Below, one piece after another: positions 41,736 to 51,234 of a DNA stretch of 64,000 nt. A program made the translations under genes and the position numbers. This stretch comes from Pseudomonas protegens CHA0. Its GTDB lineage: Bacteria; Pseudomonadota; Gammaproteobacteria; Pseudomonadales; Pseudomonadaceae. The notes below the pieces were generated by a model. That model was not told the DNA's origin. It saw only the letters and a program-made list of their open reading frames with translations, and did no database searches. The first letter of the stretch is position 1. Each line of letters starts with the position of its first letter. The DNA is taken from contig NC_021237.1 of the NCBI RefSeq assembly GCF_000397205.1, positions 2,543,001-2,607,000 on the forward strand, in the 5' to 3' direction.

Positions 41736-42101
41736 ATGGAGCTGTCCGACCACCTGCTGATGCTTGAACGCCAGTTGCAACAGGCCGAAGTGCGTGCCGA
41801 TCGCCAGGCGCTGGAGGCCTTGCTGGCCGATGACTTTCTTGAATTCGGCGTCAGCGGCGGGCGCTGGGACAAGGCCCAGGTGCTGGCCAGCCTGCCGCAG
41901 CAGGTGTTCATCGAACGGCGCATCAGCGAGTTCGCCGTGCAGTGCCTGGGGGCCGACCTGGCCCAGGTCACCTACCTGTGCCATAACGCCGCAGCGCCCG
42001 GGCGGGCGGCCAGCAGTGCCTGGCGCAGCTCGCTGTGGCGCTGCCAGGAGGGGCGCTGGCAGATGCTGTTCCATCAGGGCACGCCGCGGCCAAGTGCCTG
42101 A
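41736..42101 (+). CDS. DUF4440/SnoaL-like (NTF2-fold) protein
   Basis: 121 residues. The NTF2-like fold is indicated by [39 protein letters not shown] and [20 protein letters not shown], typical of DUF4440. No signal peptide. GGGAG precedes the ATG. It is 43 bp upstream of selD on the same strand, so it may be co-transcribed with selD and selU, though the family has no known link to selenium. Confidence 0.82.
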   Translation: MELSDHLLMLERQLQQAEVRADRQALEALLADDFLEFGVSGGRWDKAQVLASLPQQVFIERRISEFAVQCLGADLAQVTYLCHNAAAPGRAASSAWRSSLWRCQEGRWQMLFHQGTPRPSA

Positions 42102-42144
42102 GGGCTCTGCTAGAATCCCCGTCCCAGACTTGACGAGGTGCCCC

Positions 42145-43179
42145 ATGAGCGAGCCGATTCGCCTGACCCAGTACAGCCACGGAGCCGGTTGCGGCTGCAA
42201 GATTTCCCCCCAGGTACTGGAGGTGATCCTGGCCGGCAGCGGGGCGCAGAACCTCGACCCCAAGCTCTGGGTCGGCAATGCCTCGCGCGATGACGCGGCG
42301 GTGTACGCCATCGATGAAGAGCGCGGCGTGGTCTCCACCACCGACTTCTTCATGCCCATCGTCGACGACCCCTTCGACTTCGGCCGCATCGCCGCCACCA
42401 ACGCCATCAGCGACATCTACGCCATGGGCGGCGACCCGCTGATGGCGATTGCCATTCTCGGCTGGCCGGTGAACGTGCTGGCCCCGGAAATCGCCCGGGA
42501 GGTGATCCGCGGCGGCCGCGCCGTATGCGACGCCGCGGGCATTCCTCTTGCGGGCGGGCACTCCATCGATGCGCCGGAGCCGATCTTCGGCCTGGCGGTC
42601 ACCGGGCTGGTGGAAAAGCGCTTCATGAAGCGCAACGACACCGCCACCGCCGGTTGCCTGCTGTACCTGACCAAGCCCCTGGGGATCGGCGTGCTCACCA
42701 CCGCCGAGAAAAAGGGCAAGCTGCGCAGCGCCGACATCGGCCTGGCCCGGGACTGGATGTGCACCCTGAACAAGCCCGGCAGCCGTTTCGGCAAGCTCGA
42801 AGGGGTGACCGCGATGACCGACGTCACCGGTTTCGGCCTGCTCGGGCACCTGGTGGAAATGGCCGACGGCAGTGGCCTGACCGCGCGCATTCACTACGAC
42901 CGCGTACCGCGCCTGCCGGGGGTCGAATACTACCTGGACCAGGGCTGTGTGCCCGGTGGCACCTTGCGCAACTACAGCAGCTACGCCGACAAGGTCGGGC
43001 GAGTGCAGGAACTGCACAAGCGCGTGCTCTGCGACCCGCAGACCAGTGGCGGGCTGCTGGTGGCGGTAACCCCGCAAGGCAATGCCGAATTCCTGGCCCT
43101 GGCGGCGGAACTGGGCCTGGAACTGGCGCCGATTGGCGAGCTGGTAGAGCGACAGAGCCACGCGGTCGAGGTGTTCTGA
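42145..43179 (+). CDS. selD: selenide, water dikinase SelD
   Basis: Makes selenophosphate from selenide and ATP. 344 residues. The active-site motif is GAGCGCK with Cys16 and Lys19 (Cys at the first position, not selenocysteine). The blocks [35 protein letters not shown] and [11 protein letters not shown] are typical of the AIR-synthase fold. It overlaps selU by one base. No selA, selB or selC is in the window, so the product is at least used for 2-selenouridine tRNA modification. Confidence 0.95.
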   Translation: MSEPIRLTQYSHGAGCGCKISPQVLEVILAGSGAQNLDPKLWVGNASRDDAAVYAIDEERGVVSTTDFFMPIVDDPFDFGRIAATNAISDIYAMGGDPLMAIAILGWPVNVLAPEIAREVIRGGRAVCDAAGIPLAGGHSIDAPEPIFGLAVTGLVEKRFMKRNDTATAGCLLYLTKPLGIGVLTTAEKKGKLRSADIGLARDWMCTLNKPGSRFGKLEGVTAMTDVTGFGLLGHLVEMADGSGLTARIHYDRVPRLPGVEYYLDQGCVPGGTLRNYSSYADKVGRVQELHKRVLCDPQTSGGLLVAVTPQGNAEFLALAAELGLELAPIGELVERQSHAVEVF

Positions 43180-44276
43180 TGTCTCTGGACTGCACCGACT
43201 ACCGCGAGATCTTCCTCAACGACCGGCCGATGATGGACACCCGCGCGCCGATCGAATTCACCAAGGGCGCCTTTCCCGGGGTGCTCAACCTGCCCCTGAT
43301 GACCGACCAGGAGCGCCAACGGGTCGGCACCTGCTACAAGCAGCAGGGCCAGCAGGCGGCGATTGTCCTGGGGCATCAACTGGTGTCCGGCGCGATCAAG
43401 GAACAGCGCATCCAGGCCTGGGCGGATTTTGCCCGGGCCCATCCCGACGGCCTGCTGTACTGCTTTCGCGGCGGCCTGCGCTCGCAGATCGTCCAGCAGT
43501 GGCTCAAGGACGAAGCAGGCATCGCTTACCCGCGGGTCGGCGGCGGCTACAAGGCCATGCGTACCTTCCTCCTGGACACCACCGAGCAGGCCCTGCAGCA
43601 GTGCGATTTCGTCCTCCTGGGGGGCATGACCGGCACCGGCAAGACCCAAGTGCTGGGCCAGTTGGACAACGCCCTGGACCTGGAAGGCCACGCCAACCAC
43701 CGCGGCTCCAGCTTCGGCCGCCGCGCCACCGGCCAGCCGAGCAACATCGACTTCGAAAACTGCCTGGCGGTGGACCTGCTGAAAAAGCGTGAGCGCGGCG
43801 TGCAGAGCTTTGTTCTGGAAGACGAGAACCGCATGATCGGCAGTTGCGCCTTGCCGCTGCCGCTGTACCAGAGCATGCAGGGCTTGCCCATGGTCTGGCT
43901 GGAGGACAGCCTGGCCAACCGGGTGCAAAGGATCCTTGACGACTACGTGGTCAACCTCTGCGCCGAGTTTGTGGCGGTGCATGGCGAACAGGGCTTCGCG
44001 CTGTTCGCCGAGCGCCTGCTGGAAAGCCTGAACAAGATCCACAAGCGCCTCGGTGGCGAGCGTCACCAGCGCCTGTTCCTGCTGATGGAAGCCGCGCTGG
44101 CGGAACAGGCCCGCAGCGGCGACGTGGAACGGCACCGGGCCTGGATCAAAGGCTTGCTGGGTGAATACTACGACCCGATGTACGCCTTCCAGCGCGAGAG
44201 CAAGGGCGCGCGGATCGAGTTCAGCGGCGAGCACGGCGCCGTGCTCGATTACCTGCGCCAGCGCTCACCGCGCTGA
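43179..44276 (+). CDS. selU: tRNA 2-selenouridine synthase SelU (MnmH)
   Basis: 365 residues. An N-terminal rhodanese domain with active Cys95 in [11 protein letters not shown], then a P-loop domain ([12 protein letters not shown], about residues 148-159) and [20 protein letters not shown]. It converts 2-thiouridine to 2-selenouridine at the wobble position of tRNAs for Lys, Glu and Gln, using selenophosphate from SelD. The start codon overlaps the selD stop, so the two are translated together. Confidence 0.95.
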   Translation: MSLDCTDYREIFLNDRPMMDTRAPIEFTKGAFPGVLNLPLMTDQERQRVGTCYKQQGQQAAIVLGHQLVSGAIKEQRIQAWADFARAHPDGLLYCFRGGLRSQIVQQWLKDEAGIAYPRVGGGYKAMRTFLLDTTEQALQQCDFVLLGGMTGTGKTQVLGQLDNALDLEGHANHRGSSFGRRATGQPSNIDFENCLAVDLLKKRERGVQSFVLEDENRMIGSCALPLPLYQSMQGLPMVWLEDSLANRVQRILDDYVVNLCAEFVAVHGEQGFALFAERLLESLNKIHKRLGGERHQRLFLLMEAALAEQARSGDVERHRAWIKGLLGEYYDPMYAFQRESKGARIEFSGEHGAVLDYLRQRSPR

Positions 44277-44279
44277 TTC

Positions 44280-44434
44280 GTTCGCCGGCAAGCCGGCTCC
44301 TGCAGGGCCGCTCCCACCGACCGTAGGAGCTGGCTTGCCAGCGAAGGGGCCCGCGAGATCGCCTTCGCCGGCAAGCCGGCTCCTACATGGGCAGCTCCCC
44401 ACCGACCGTAGGAGCTGGCTTGCCAGCGAAAGGG
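44280..44434. repeat. REP cluster, family A
   Basis: Four REP half-sites in alternating orientation: TTCGCCGGCAAGCCGGCTCC at 44281, CGTAGGAGCTGGCTTGCCAGCG at about 44322, CTTCGCCGGCAAGCCGGCTC at about 44362, and GTAGGAGCTGGCTTGCCAGCG at about 44408. It fills the convergent gap between selU and the DUF318 permease. Confidence 0.88.
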
Positions 44435-44444
44435 CCCTCCAGCC

Positions 44445-45500
44445 CTACAACAACACCGCACCAATCAACCCGCAGACAATCCCCACCAGCATGGTCAGCA
44501 CGGCCACGGTCACCAGTACCCGGGCATCGAAATCCTTGCGCAGCATCAGCAGCGACGGCAGGCTGATGCTCGGCAGGGTCATCAGCAGGGCCACCGCAGG
44601 CCCGGTGCCCAGGCCCAGGGTCATCATGGTCTGGACGATGGGAATCTCTGCCGCCGTGGGGATCACGAACAGGGTCCCGGCGATCGCCAGCGGCACCAGC
44701 CACCACAGGCTGTCACCCATGGCGCCGTCGATATGCGGAAACAGCCAGACCCGCGCCGCGCCCAGCACCAGTACCGCCAGTACGTAGATCGGAATGGTGC
44801 TCCAGAACAGTTGCCACAGGGTCTTGCCCCAGCGGCTGAGGAACGGCTGGTCGTTCACCGTGCTGGCTTCCACCACCGCATCCACCGCGGCTTCGGGCAG
44901 TTGCTCGGGGCCGGCGACACGCTGCGCCACCAAGGACACGCCCAACACCAGGACAATGCCCGCCACCAAGCGCAGGGCGGAAAAGCCCCAGCCCAGGACA
45001 AAGCCCATGAACACCAGGGTGGCCGGGTTGAGCACCGGGTTGGCGATCCAGAACGCCAGGGCCGCACCCACCGAAACCTTCTGCCGGCGCAGGCCAGCAG
45101 CCACCGGCGCGGCGCAGCAGGAACACATCATGCCCGGCAGGGCGAACAGCCCGCCGCGCAGGGTCGAGCCGAAGCCGGCGCGGCCGAACAGGCGCAGCAG
45201 CCAATCCCGGGGAATCAGCACCTGCAGCAGGGAACCCAGGATCACCGCCAGCACCGCAGCCTTCCAGATGGCCAGGAAGTACACCTGGGAATAGGCCAGG
45301 GCGGCGCTCCAGGGCGAGCTCTGCTGATCGTTGAGGATCGAGGCTCCGATGCTGTGGCTGTCGGCGGCGACAAAGGCCTTGAGGTAGTAGGGCGACCACT
45401 TCACGTAATACAGGCCGATGGCGGCGACCAGCAGGAACAGCAGGGGTTTGCACCAGAACGCCCAGCCGCGGTTGGGCTGGGTGGAGGCGAGGTTGGACAT
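44445..45500 (-). CDS. DUF318-family permease with CSCC motif (SO_0444/YraQ-like)
   Basis: 351 residues with eight or so hydrophobic helices. The signature GMMCSCCAAPVAAGLRR (Cys126, 128, 129) and a second conserved block WIANPVLNPATLVFMGF are typical of the group annotated as permease or Cu/Zn efflux proteins. The cysteines in the helix suggest a soft-metal or thiolate substrate. Start MSNLAST at 45500; the in-frame upstream reading lies inside a repeat and was rejected. No regulator is adjacent. Direction of transport is unknown. Confidence 0.82.
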   Translation of the reverse strand: MSNLASTQPNRGWAFWCKPLLFLLVAAIGLYYVKWSPYYLKAFVAADSHSIGASILNDQQSSPWSAALAYSQVYFLAIWKAAVLAVILGSLLQVLIPRDWLLRLFGRAGFGSTLRGGLFALPGMMCSCCAAPVAAGLRRQKVSVGAALAFWIANPVLNPATLVFMGFVLGWGFSALRLVAGIVLVLGVSLVAQRVAGPEQLPEAAVDAVVEASTVNDQPFLSRWGKTLWQLFWSTIPIYVLAVLVLGAARVWLFPHIDGAMGDSLWWLVPLAIAGTLFVIPTAAEIPIVQTMMTLGLGTGPAVALLMTLPSISLPSLLMLRKDFDARVLVTVAVLTMLVGIVCGLIGAVLL

Positions 45501-45535
45501 GAAAGGTATTCCGCACGAAGACAATAAGCGCGAAT

Positions 45536-45681
45536 TGTAGCCGCTGGCGCCGGCGCGCTGCGAACCGATCTCGTCCGGCCTTGCCTGGCGATCCCCCGTC
45601 GGGAGCTCATCGGCCTTGAGAACGCCGCGTCCCTGCGAGCCGTTCGTCCGAACGCGGCCCGAGCCTGTGGTAGCGGCTACA
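45536..45681. repeat. family B intergenic repeat, copy 4
   Basis: About 146 bp with ends TGTAGCCGCTGGCGCCGG and GTGGTAGCGGCTACA. The internal blocks CGGCCTTGCCTGGCGATCCC, GGCCTTGAGAACGCCGCGTC and GTTCGTCCGAACGCGGCCCG recur in copy 5. It is in tandem with copy 5. Confidence 0.85.
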
Positions 45682-45705
45682 CAAATCCTTGATCGGCACT
45701 GGCCC

Positions 45706-45854
45706 TGTAGCCGCTGCCGAGCGTCAGCGAGGCTGCGCAAAGGCCCGCAGGGCCTTGCCTGGCGATCCCCCGTCGGAACTCTGTCGGCCTTGAGAGCGTC
45801 GCGTCCCTACGGGCCGTTCGTCCGAACGCGGCCCGAGCCTGCGGCAGCGGCTAC
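45706..45854. repeat. family B intergenic repeat, copy 5
   Basis: About 149 bp, the best-preserved copy, with perfect ends TGTAGCCGCTGCCGAG and CTGCGGCAGCGGCTACA. It directly follows copy 4 with 24 bp between them, forming a tandem. The whole region 45501-45867 contains no gene. Confidence 0.88.
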
Positions 45855-45867
45855 AGGAGAGTGATTT

Positions 45868-46644
45868 TCAAAGGGTGCGAATCGAGGTGCGGATGGCCCT
45901 GGCGCATTCGATCACCGAGGGCGCGAGCTTGCGTTCGGCTTCTTCCAGGGTCCAGCGGCTGCTGGGCACCACCACGTGCACCGCGGCCACCGGCAAGCCC
46001 TTGCCATCGAGGATGGGCGCGGCTATCGCCATGTCGCCCAGGAACAGTTCTTCCGGGTTCAGGGCATAGCCGCGGCGCTGGGTGGCGTCGATCTCGCGCT
46101 GGATCTCGTCCAGGTCGGTGCGGGTGTGCCGGGTGTGGGCCTTGCGGTCGCTGGCCTGGAGGATCTGCAAGGCCTCGGCGGCGGGCAGGGCGCTGAGGTA
46201 GGCGCGGCCCGAGCCGGTGCAGTACATCGGGATACGACTGCCGATGGGCATGTGGATGGGGATGAACTTGGGCGCCACGAAGCGCGCTACATAGACCATG
46301 TCCAGGCCATCGGGCTCGGTGAGGTTGGTGGTTTCCCCGGTGACCTGGGCCAGCTCGGCGAGGAAGGGGTTGGCCACGTCCACCAGGGTGTCGGCGGCCA
46401 GGTAGTTGTAGCCGATCTCCATCACCCGCGGGGTCAGCTGGAAGCGCTTGGTCTGCGGGTGCTTACGCACGTAGCCCAGCTGTTCCAGGGTGTGGATCAT
46501 GCGCTGCGCCGAGCTTTTGTTGATGTCGGCGGCCGTGGCGATTTCCGCCAGGTTCATGGTCCGTTGCGCGGCGTTGAAGGCCCGCAGCACCGCCAGGCCT
46601 TTCTCCAGTGACTGGTTGAAAAGGGAGTTGTTGTTATCGCTCAT
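45868..46644 (-). CDS. IclR-family regulator of the adjacent ABC/oxidase operon
   Basis: 258 residues. N-terminal wHTH (residues 12-72: SLEKGLAVLRAFNAAQRT, ADINKSSAQRMIHTLEQLGY) and an IclR effector domain (LAELAQVTGETTNLTEPDG, MPIGSRIPMYCTGSGRAYL, AIAAPILDGKGLPVAAVHVV). It is back to back with an ABC-transporter operon across 171 bp containing an ATATCG-N5-CGATAT palindrome, so it probably controls that operon and itself. Ligand unknown. Confidence 0.9.
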   Translation of the reverse strand: MSDNNNSLFNQSLEKGLAVLRAFNAAQRTMNLAEIATAADINKSSAQRMIHTLEQLGYVRKHPQTKRFQLTPRVMEIGYNYLAADTLVDVANPFLAELAQVTGETTNLTEPDGLDMVYVARFVAPKFIPIHMPIGSRIPMYCTGSGRAYLSALPAAEALQILQASDRKAHTRHTRTDLDEIQREIDATQRRGYALNPEELFLGDMAIAAPILDGKGLPVAAVHVVVPSSRWTLEEAERKLAPSVIECARAIRTSIRTL

Positions 46645-46674
46645 GACCAGTCCTTTCAGGTTATTTTGTGTTTT

Positions 46675-46693
46675 GAATATCGATATTCGATAT
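46675..46693. promoter_or_regulatory. palindromic operator near the IclR start
   Basis: Two nested symmetries: GAATATCGATATTC (46675-46688, perfect) and ATATCG-N5-CGATAT (46677-46693). They are 30 bp upstream of the iclR start, in an AT-rich stretch (46650-46735). Likely the IclR binding site. Confidence 0.6.
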
Positions 46694-46815
46694 TTATAAA
46701 TCTCTTTACGATTTTTGTAAATTGTTTATAGTCGGGCTCATGCCTCCTGCCTTCCACAACAGAGGCTATCCATCACGGACTTCAAACAATAAAACCGTCC
46801 AATGGGAGATTCGCC

Positions 46816-47586
46816 ATGCACACCCGCACTCGCGTCCTTGCACCCGCTGTTTTCGCATTCTGTTGCGCCCTTGGCCTGGGCCTTTCGGCGTCGGCCCAGG
46901 CCGAGCCGCTGTACAAGGTCGGGGCCACCGCCACCGGCATTCCCTTCACCTTCCTTGACGTCAAGAGCCAGAGCATCGAGGGCATGATGATCGATGCCGC
47001 CCGGGCCGTGGGCAAGGCCGGCGGTTTCGCCGTGGACATCCAGCAGACCACCTTCGCCGCACTGATCCCCTCACTGACCTCGAACAAGATCGACATCATT
47101 TCCGCTGCCATGCTGCGCACCCCGGTGCGCGAGAAAGTGGTGCAGTACTCCGACCCGGTGTTCAGCTACGGCGAGGGCCTGATCGTCAAGGCCGACGACG
47201 CCAGCGACTACCGCCGCATGGAGGACCTGGCCGGGGAAACCGTCGGCGCCCAGGTCGGCACGGTGTTTATCGACGAGTTGAACAAGCGCGGGATCTTCAA
47301 GGAAGTGCGCGGCTACGACTCGATTCCCGATCTGATGCGCGACCTGGCCCTGGGGCGGATCAAGGCCGGTTTCGCCGACCGGCCGATCCTCGCCTACCAA
47401 CTGGCCCAGGGCACCCAGAACAAGGTGCGGCTGGTCAAGGGCTACCAGCCGGTGGTCATGGGCGATGTCTGCCTGATCGTGCGCAAGGGCGATGCCCAGA
47501 CCCTGGCCGAGGTCAATCGCGGGATCGCCGCGATCAAGGCCGACGGTACCCTGGACCGCATCATCGAGCACTGGAAGCTCAACTGA
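46816..47586 (+). CDS. periplasmic amino-acid-type binding protein (family 3)
   Basis: 256 residues. A signal peptide (AVFAFCCALGLGLSASAQA, residues about 11-29) leads into PLYKVGATATGIPFTFLDV and SQSIEGMMIDAARAVGKAG, the family 3 solute-binding pattern. SDPVFSYGEGLIVKADD and RDLALGRIKAGFADRPIL follow. The usual arginine-aspartate ligand pair of amino-acid binders is not obvious by eye, so the ligand may be an amine or opine-like compound. It is the first gene of a four-gene operon. Possible stalling upstream is not evident. Confidence 0.88.
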   Translation: MHTRTRVLAPAVFAFCCALGLGLSASAQAEPLYKVGATATGIPFTFLDVKSQSIEGMMIDAARAVGKAGGFAVDIQQTTFAALIPSLTSNKIDIISAAMLRTPVREKVVQYSDPVFSYGEGLIVKADDASDYRRMEDLAGETVGAQVGTVFIDELNKRGIFKEVRGYDSIPDLMRDLALGRIKAGFADRPILAYQLAQGTQNKVRLVKGYQPVVMGDVCLIVRKGDAQTLAEVNRGIAAIKADGTLDRIIEHWKLN

Positions 47587-47646
47587 TCCAGTCGCGGCCC
47601 GGCGCCTGGCCCGGGTCCCTTTCCTGCTGATTAAACGGGTCTCTCC

Positions 47647-48303
47647 ATGTTTCTCCAGAACGCTCTGGACTTCCTGCCCATTCTGTTGAAAGGCGCAGTG
47701 GTCACCCTGCAGGTCACCGTTGGCTCCTTCGTGCTCAGCTCGCTGATCGGCCTGGTCTTCGCCTTGATGATGGTGTCCAAGGTGCGCTCGGTGGCGTTGT
47801 TCGCCATCGGCGTGGTCAACGTCATTCGCGGGCTGCCGATCATCGTCCAGCTGTTTTACATCTACTTCGTGCTGCCGGATTTCGGCATCCAGCTCACCGC
47901 CATGCAGGCCGGGGTGATCGGCCTGGGCATCGCCTACTCGGCGTACCAGGCGGAAAACTTCCGCGCCGGTATCCAGGCCATCCACCAGGGGCAGATCGAG
48001 GCCGCCGAATCCATCGGCATGCGCGGGCCGATGATCATGCGTCGGGTGGTACTGCCCCAGGCCCTGCGCATCGCCTTGCCGCCCTACGGCAACACCCTGG
48101 TGATGATGCTCAAGGACTCGTCCCTGGTGTCGACCATCACCGTGGCCGAGATGACCCGGGCCGGGCAGCTGATCGCTTCCTCGACCTTCGAGAACATGAC
48201 CGTCTACACCCTGGTGGCCTTGCTCTACCTGGCCCTGAGCCTGCCGCTGTCCTTTGCCCTGCGCCGCCTGGAAGCGCGCATCAGCACCCGGAGAAAGCCA
48301 TGA
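47647..48303 (+). CDS. amino-acid-type ABC transporter permease
   Basis: 218 residues, five helices. Includes the HisM/ArtQ-type cytoplasmic loop EAAESIGMRGPMIMRRVVLP and the start FLQNALDFLPILLKGAVVTL. The last codons overlap the ATPase gene by 4 bp. A single permease gene is present, so the channel is probably a homodimer. It sits in the inner membrane. Confidence 0.92.
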   Translation: MFLQNALDFLPILLKGAVVTLQVTVGSFVLSSLIGLVFALMMVSKVRSVALFAIGVVNVIRGLPIIVQLFYIYFVLPDFGIQLTAMQAGVIGLGIAYSAYQAENFRAGIQAIHQGQIEAAESIGMRGPMIMRRVVLPQALRIALPPYGNTLVMMLKDSSLVSTITVAEMTRAGQLIASSTFENMTVYTLVALLYLALSLPLSFALRRLEARISTRRKP

Positions 48304-49046
48304 TCCAGATCAAGGGCGTACACAAGAGCTTTGGCAACGTGGCGGTGCTCGAAGGCATCGACCTACAGGTGCACAGCGGTGAAGTGGTGTGCCTGATCGG
48401 GCCCTCGGGGTCCGGCAAGTCGACCCTGCTGCGCTGCATCAACGGCCTGGAAAGCTACGAGCAGGGCGACATCCTGGTGAGCGGGGCGCGGGTCGACCGG
48501 CAGGCCAAGAGCATCCATGAACTGCGTACCCGGGTGGCCATGGTGTTCCAGCGCTTCAACCTGTTTCCCCATCGCACGGCCTTGCAGAACGTCACCGAGG
48601 GGCCGATCTACGTCAAGAAACAGGACCCCCGGCAAGCACGCCTGCGGGCCGAGGCGCTGCTGGAAAAGGTCGGCCTGGCCCATCGCATGCACGCCTACCC
48701 GGACGAGCTCTCCGGCGGCCAGCAGCAACGGGTGGCCATTGCCCGGGCGCTGGCCATGGACCCGGAGGCGATTCTCTTCGACGAACCGACTTCGGCGCTG
48801 GACCCGGAACTGGTGGGCGAGGTGCTGGCGGTGATGCGCAAGCTGGCCGACGAGGGCATGACCATGATCGTGGTCACCCATGAAATGGGCTTTGCCCAGG
48901 ACGTGGCAGACCAGGTGTGCTTCCTCCACAGCGGGCGCATCGTCGAGGCCGGGCCGGCGCGTACCGTGCTCAGCACCCCGAGCCATCCGCGCACCCAGGA
49001 CTTCCTGCGGCGCCTGCTCAACCAGGGCACGGAGGTGCAGGCATGA
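48300..49046 (+). CDS. amino-acid-type ABC transporter ATPase
   Basis: 248 residues. Walker A GPSGSGKST (34-42), Q loop VFQRFNLFPH, signature LSGGQQQR (137-144) and Walker B ILFDEPTSALDPE (158-170), in the GlnQ/HisP family pattern. Overlaps the permease by 4 bp and the FAD oxidase gene by 4 bp (ATGA), so all are made together. Confidence 0.95.
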   Translation: MIQIKGVHKSFGNVAVLEGIDLQVHSGEVVCLIGPSGSGKSTLLRCINGLESYEQGDILVSGARVDRQAKSIHELRTRVAMVFQRFNLFPHRTALQNVTEGPIYVKKQDPRQARLRAEALLEKVGLAHRMHAYPDELSGGQQQRVAIARALAMDPEAILFDEPTSALDPELVGEVLAVMRKLADEGMTMIVVTHEMGFAQDVADQVCFLHSGRIVEAGPARTVLSTPSHPRTQDFLRRLLNQGTEVQA

Positions 49047-50332
49047 GTGTGTCCCAGACCCTGCGCATGCCGCCCTCGCTGTGGGCCGCCACGGCCAGGC
49101 CGGCCGAGCACACCCCGGCACTGGCCGAGGACCGGGAGGTCGATGTGGCGATTGTCGGCGCCGGCTACACCGGGCTGGTGAGCGCCCTGCGCCTGGCCCA
49201 GAGCGGCGCCAGCGTCTGTGTGCTGGATGCCGGCGAGCCCGGTTGGGGCGCCTCCGGGCGCAACGGTGGGCAAGTGATCCCCGGGCTCAAGTTCGACCCC
49301 GAGCAACTGCTGGCCAAGTTCGGCCCGGTACAGGGCGAGGCGCTGATCGATGCCGTGGGTGGCGCGGCCGATGAAGTGTTCGAGCTGATCAAGGAACACG
49401 GCATTCGCTGCGACGCCACCCGCAAGGGCTGGATCCAGCCGGCGTTTTCCGGCGCGGCGATGCACACCCTGGAGCAGCGCGCCGAGCAGTGGCGCCAGCG
49501 CGGCGTGGCCGTGGAGTTGCTGGACAAGGCCGCCGTGAGCCAGCGCATCGGCAGTTCGCAATACCTGGGCGGCTGGGTCGACCCGCGGGCCGGCAGCCTG
49601 CACCCGCTGAACTACGCCCGGGGCCTGGCCCGGGTGGCGATGGGGCTGGGGGTGAGCATTCACGGCCAGAGCCGGGTCCGGAAGCTGCAGCGCGATGGCG
49701 GGCGCTGGACCCTGGAGACCGACCGCAGCGCTCGGGTGCGTGCCTCGAAGGTACTGCTGGCGACCAATGGCTACACCGACGACTTGTGGCCGGGGTTGCG
49801 CCAGACGGTGATCGCCGCCAACAGTTTCATCATCGCCACCCGGCCGCTGCCTGCCGAGCTGCGCCAGAGCATCCTGCCGGGCGGCGAGGTGTGTTCCGAT
49901 GCCCGGCGCCTGCTGCTGTATTTCAAGCAGGACGCCCAGGGGCGCCTGCTGCTGGGTGGGCGCGGGCCGTTTTCCGAGCCGCGCCGGGATGCCGACTGGA
50001 ACCACCTGGAGCGTTCGTTGCTGAACCTGTTTCCGCAATTGGCGGGCGTCCCCATCGAGTATCGCTGGAGCGGGCGCGTGGCCCTGACCCCGAGTTTTCT
50101 GCCGCAGTTGCACGAGCCGGCGCCGGGGCTGTCGATCCTGCTGGGCTACAACGGGCGCGGCATTGCCTTGTCGACCCTGCTGGGCAAGCACCTGGCGGCG
50201 CGGCTGACGGGAGCGGGGCAGGGTTTTCCTTTCCCGGTCACGCCATTGCGGCCGATTCCGCTGCACGGCCTGCAACGCCTCTACCTGGGAGCGGGGATAG
50301 CCTGGTACCGGTTGCTCGACGCCCTGGGCTGA
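49043..50332 (+). CDS. FAD-dependent amine oxidase-like protein (PuuB/OrdL group)
   Basis: A 429-residue DAO-type oxidoreductase. FAD Rossmann motif DVAIVGAGYTGLVSALRLAQ with GWGASGRNGGQVIPGLK, and a C-terminal ILLGYNGRGIALSTLLGKH loop. Closest in pattern to gamma-glutamylputrescine oxidase and related N-methyl- or secondary-amine oxidases. It is translationally coupled to the ABC ATPase, so the transported compound is probably its substrate or precursor: an amine, an N-alkyl amino acid or a gamma-glutamyl amine. No ligase gene is in this operon. Confidence 0.88.
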   Translation: MSVSQTLRMPPSLWAATARPAEHTPALAEDREVDVAIVGAGYTGLVSALRLAQSGASVCVLDAGEPGWGASGRNGGQVIPGLKFDPEQLLAKFGPVQGEALIDAVGGAADEVFELIKEHGIRCDATRKGWIQPAFSGAAMHTLEQRAEQWRQRGVAVELLDKAAVSQRIGSSQYLGGWVDPRAGSLHPLNYARGLARVAMGLGVSIHGQSRVRKLQRDGGRWTLETDRSARVRASKVLLATNGYTDDLWPGLRQTVIAANSFIIATRPLPAELRQSILPGGEVCSDARRLLLYFKQDAQGRLLLGGRGPFSEPRRDADWNHLERSLLNLFPQLAGVPIEYRWSGRVALTPSFLPQLHEPAPGLSILLGYNGRGIALSTLLGKHLAARLTGAGQGFPFPVTPLRPIPLHGLQRLYLGAGIAWYRLLDALG

Positions 50333-51007
50333 TCAGCTCGGGCAATCCTGCTCGCCGCCGTCCAGGCCCTGTTTGTAGCTCTGGCTGTGCAGGCTGGCCT
50401 TGCCGTTGCGCCAGGTCAGGGTCAGCACGTACAGCGAGTCGAAGTCGCTGGAGGCCCAATCCTCGGTAATCGGGCGCTTCTCGCCCACGGCTTCTTCGGC
50501 GACCTTGTTGATCAGCTCCGGCAGGTAGCCGTGGGACCAGGCGGTGTAGATGATCGAGTTGTGGTAGCGGTCATGCAGCAGCTCGTCCGCCAGGTCGCTG
50601 GTGTCATTGGCGGCAAAGTCGATGTTCACCGGCAGGCCGAGCTTGATGGCGCTGGGGCTGATGGTCATCAGCGGGCGGATATAGCTGTAGGAGTTGTCCA
50701 GCTCGCCTTCCTCGACGTTGCGCGTGGGGTTGGCGGCGAACACGTACTGCGCCTTGCCGAATTTCTCCGGCAGCAGCGAGGCCAGGTCGATGGCCCGGTT
50801 CAGGCCCTGGCAGTTGAGCTGCCCGAGGCCGCCGGCGGGCTTTTCCGCGTGGCGCAGGAACACCAGGGTCTGGGTGCCGTCCACCGGTTGCGCGCGGCTG
50901 GCGCTGGATTCCAGGGACAGGCACAGGGCGCCGCCCAGCAACAGGGCCGGCAACGGCAGGTAGCGGCGGTGCTTGAAGTGGCGGGCAAGGCGGCGGGGCA
51001 GGTTCAT
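50333..51007 (-). CDS. exported histidine-phosphatase-fold protein
   Basis: 224 residues from MNLPRRLARHF. A signal or anchor segment (LPLPALLLGGALCLSLES) is followed by TLVFLRHAEKPAGGLG, an RHA variant of the phosphohistidine motif with Arg and His kept, and a second His in TAWSHGYLP. It is a periplasmic relative of phosphoglycerate mutase/acid phosphatases. The stop is directly adjacent to that of the convergent FAD oxidase gene. A TTG at 51025 is an alternative start. Substrate unknown. Confidence 0.78.
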   Translation of the reverse strand: MNLPRRLARHFKHRRYLPLPALLLGGALCLSLESSASRAQPVDGTQTLVFLRHAEKPAGGLGQLNCQGLNRAIDLASLLPEKFGKAQYVFAANPTRNVEEGELDNSYSYIRPLMTISPSAIKLGLPVNIDFAANDTSDLADELLHDRYHNSIIYTAWSHGYLPELINKVAEEAVGEKRPITEDWASSDFDSLYVLTLTWRNGKASLHSQSYKQGLDGGEQDCPS

Positions 51008-51234
51008 GGTGCGGTCATTCTTCAAGTGCGATGCGTGAGGCTGACAAACCCATGTTCCCTGTCGTTGCTCATGGCCTGATCGGGCCGTGGCTTATGAGTC
51101 CCTGAACGGCTTTTGGTTCGATTGCAGGCAGCTTAAGCGCTGCATGTTGCCGATTTAAGAAAACCCGGCGGATAATTCCCCGCCGTTGCCCATCCGTGGC
51201 GCCGCCCCCTTTTGATTGAGACTGGAAGCCTGTC

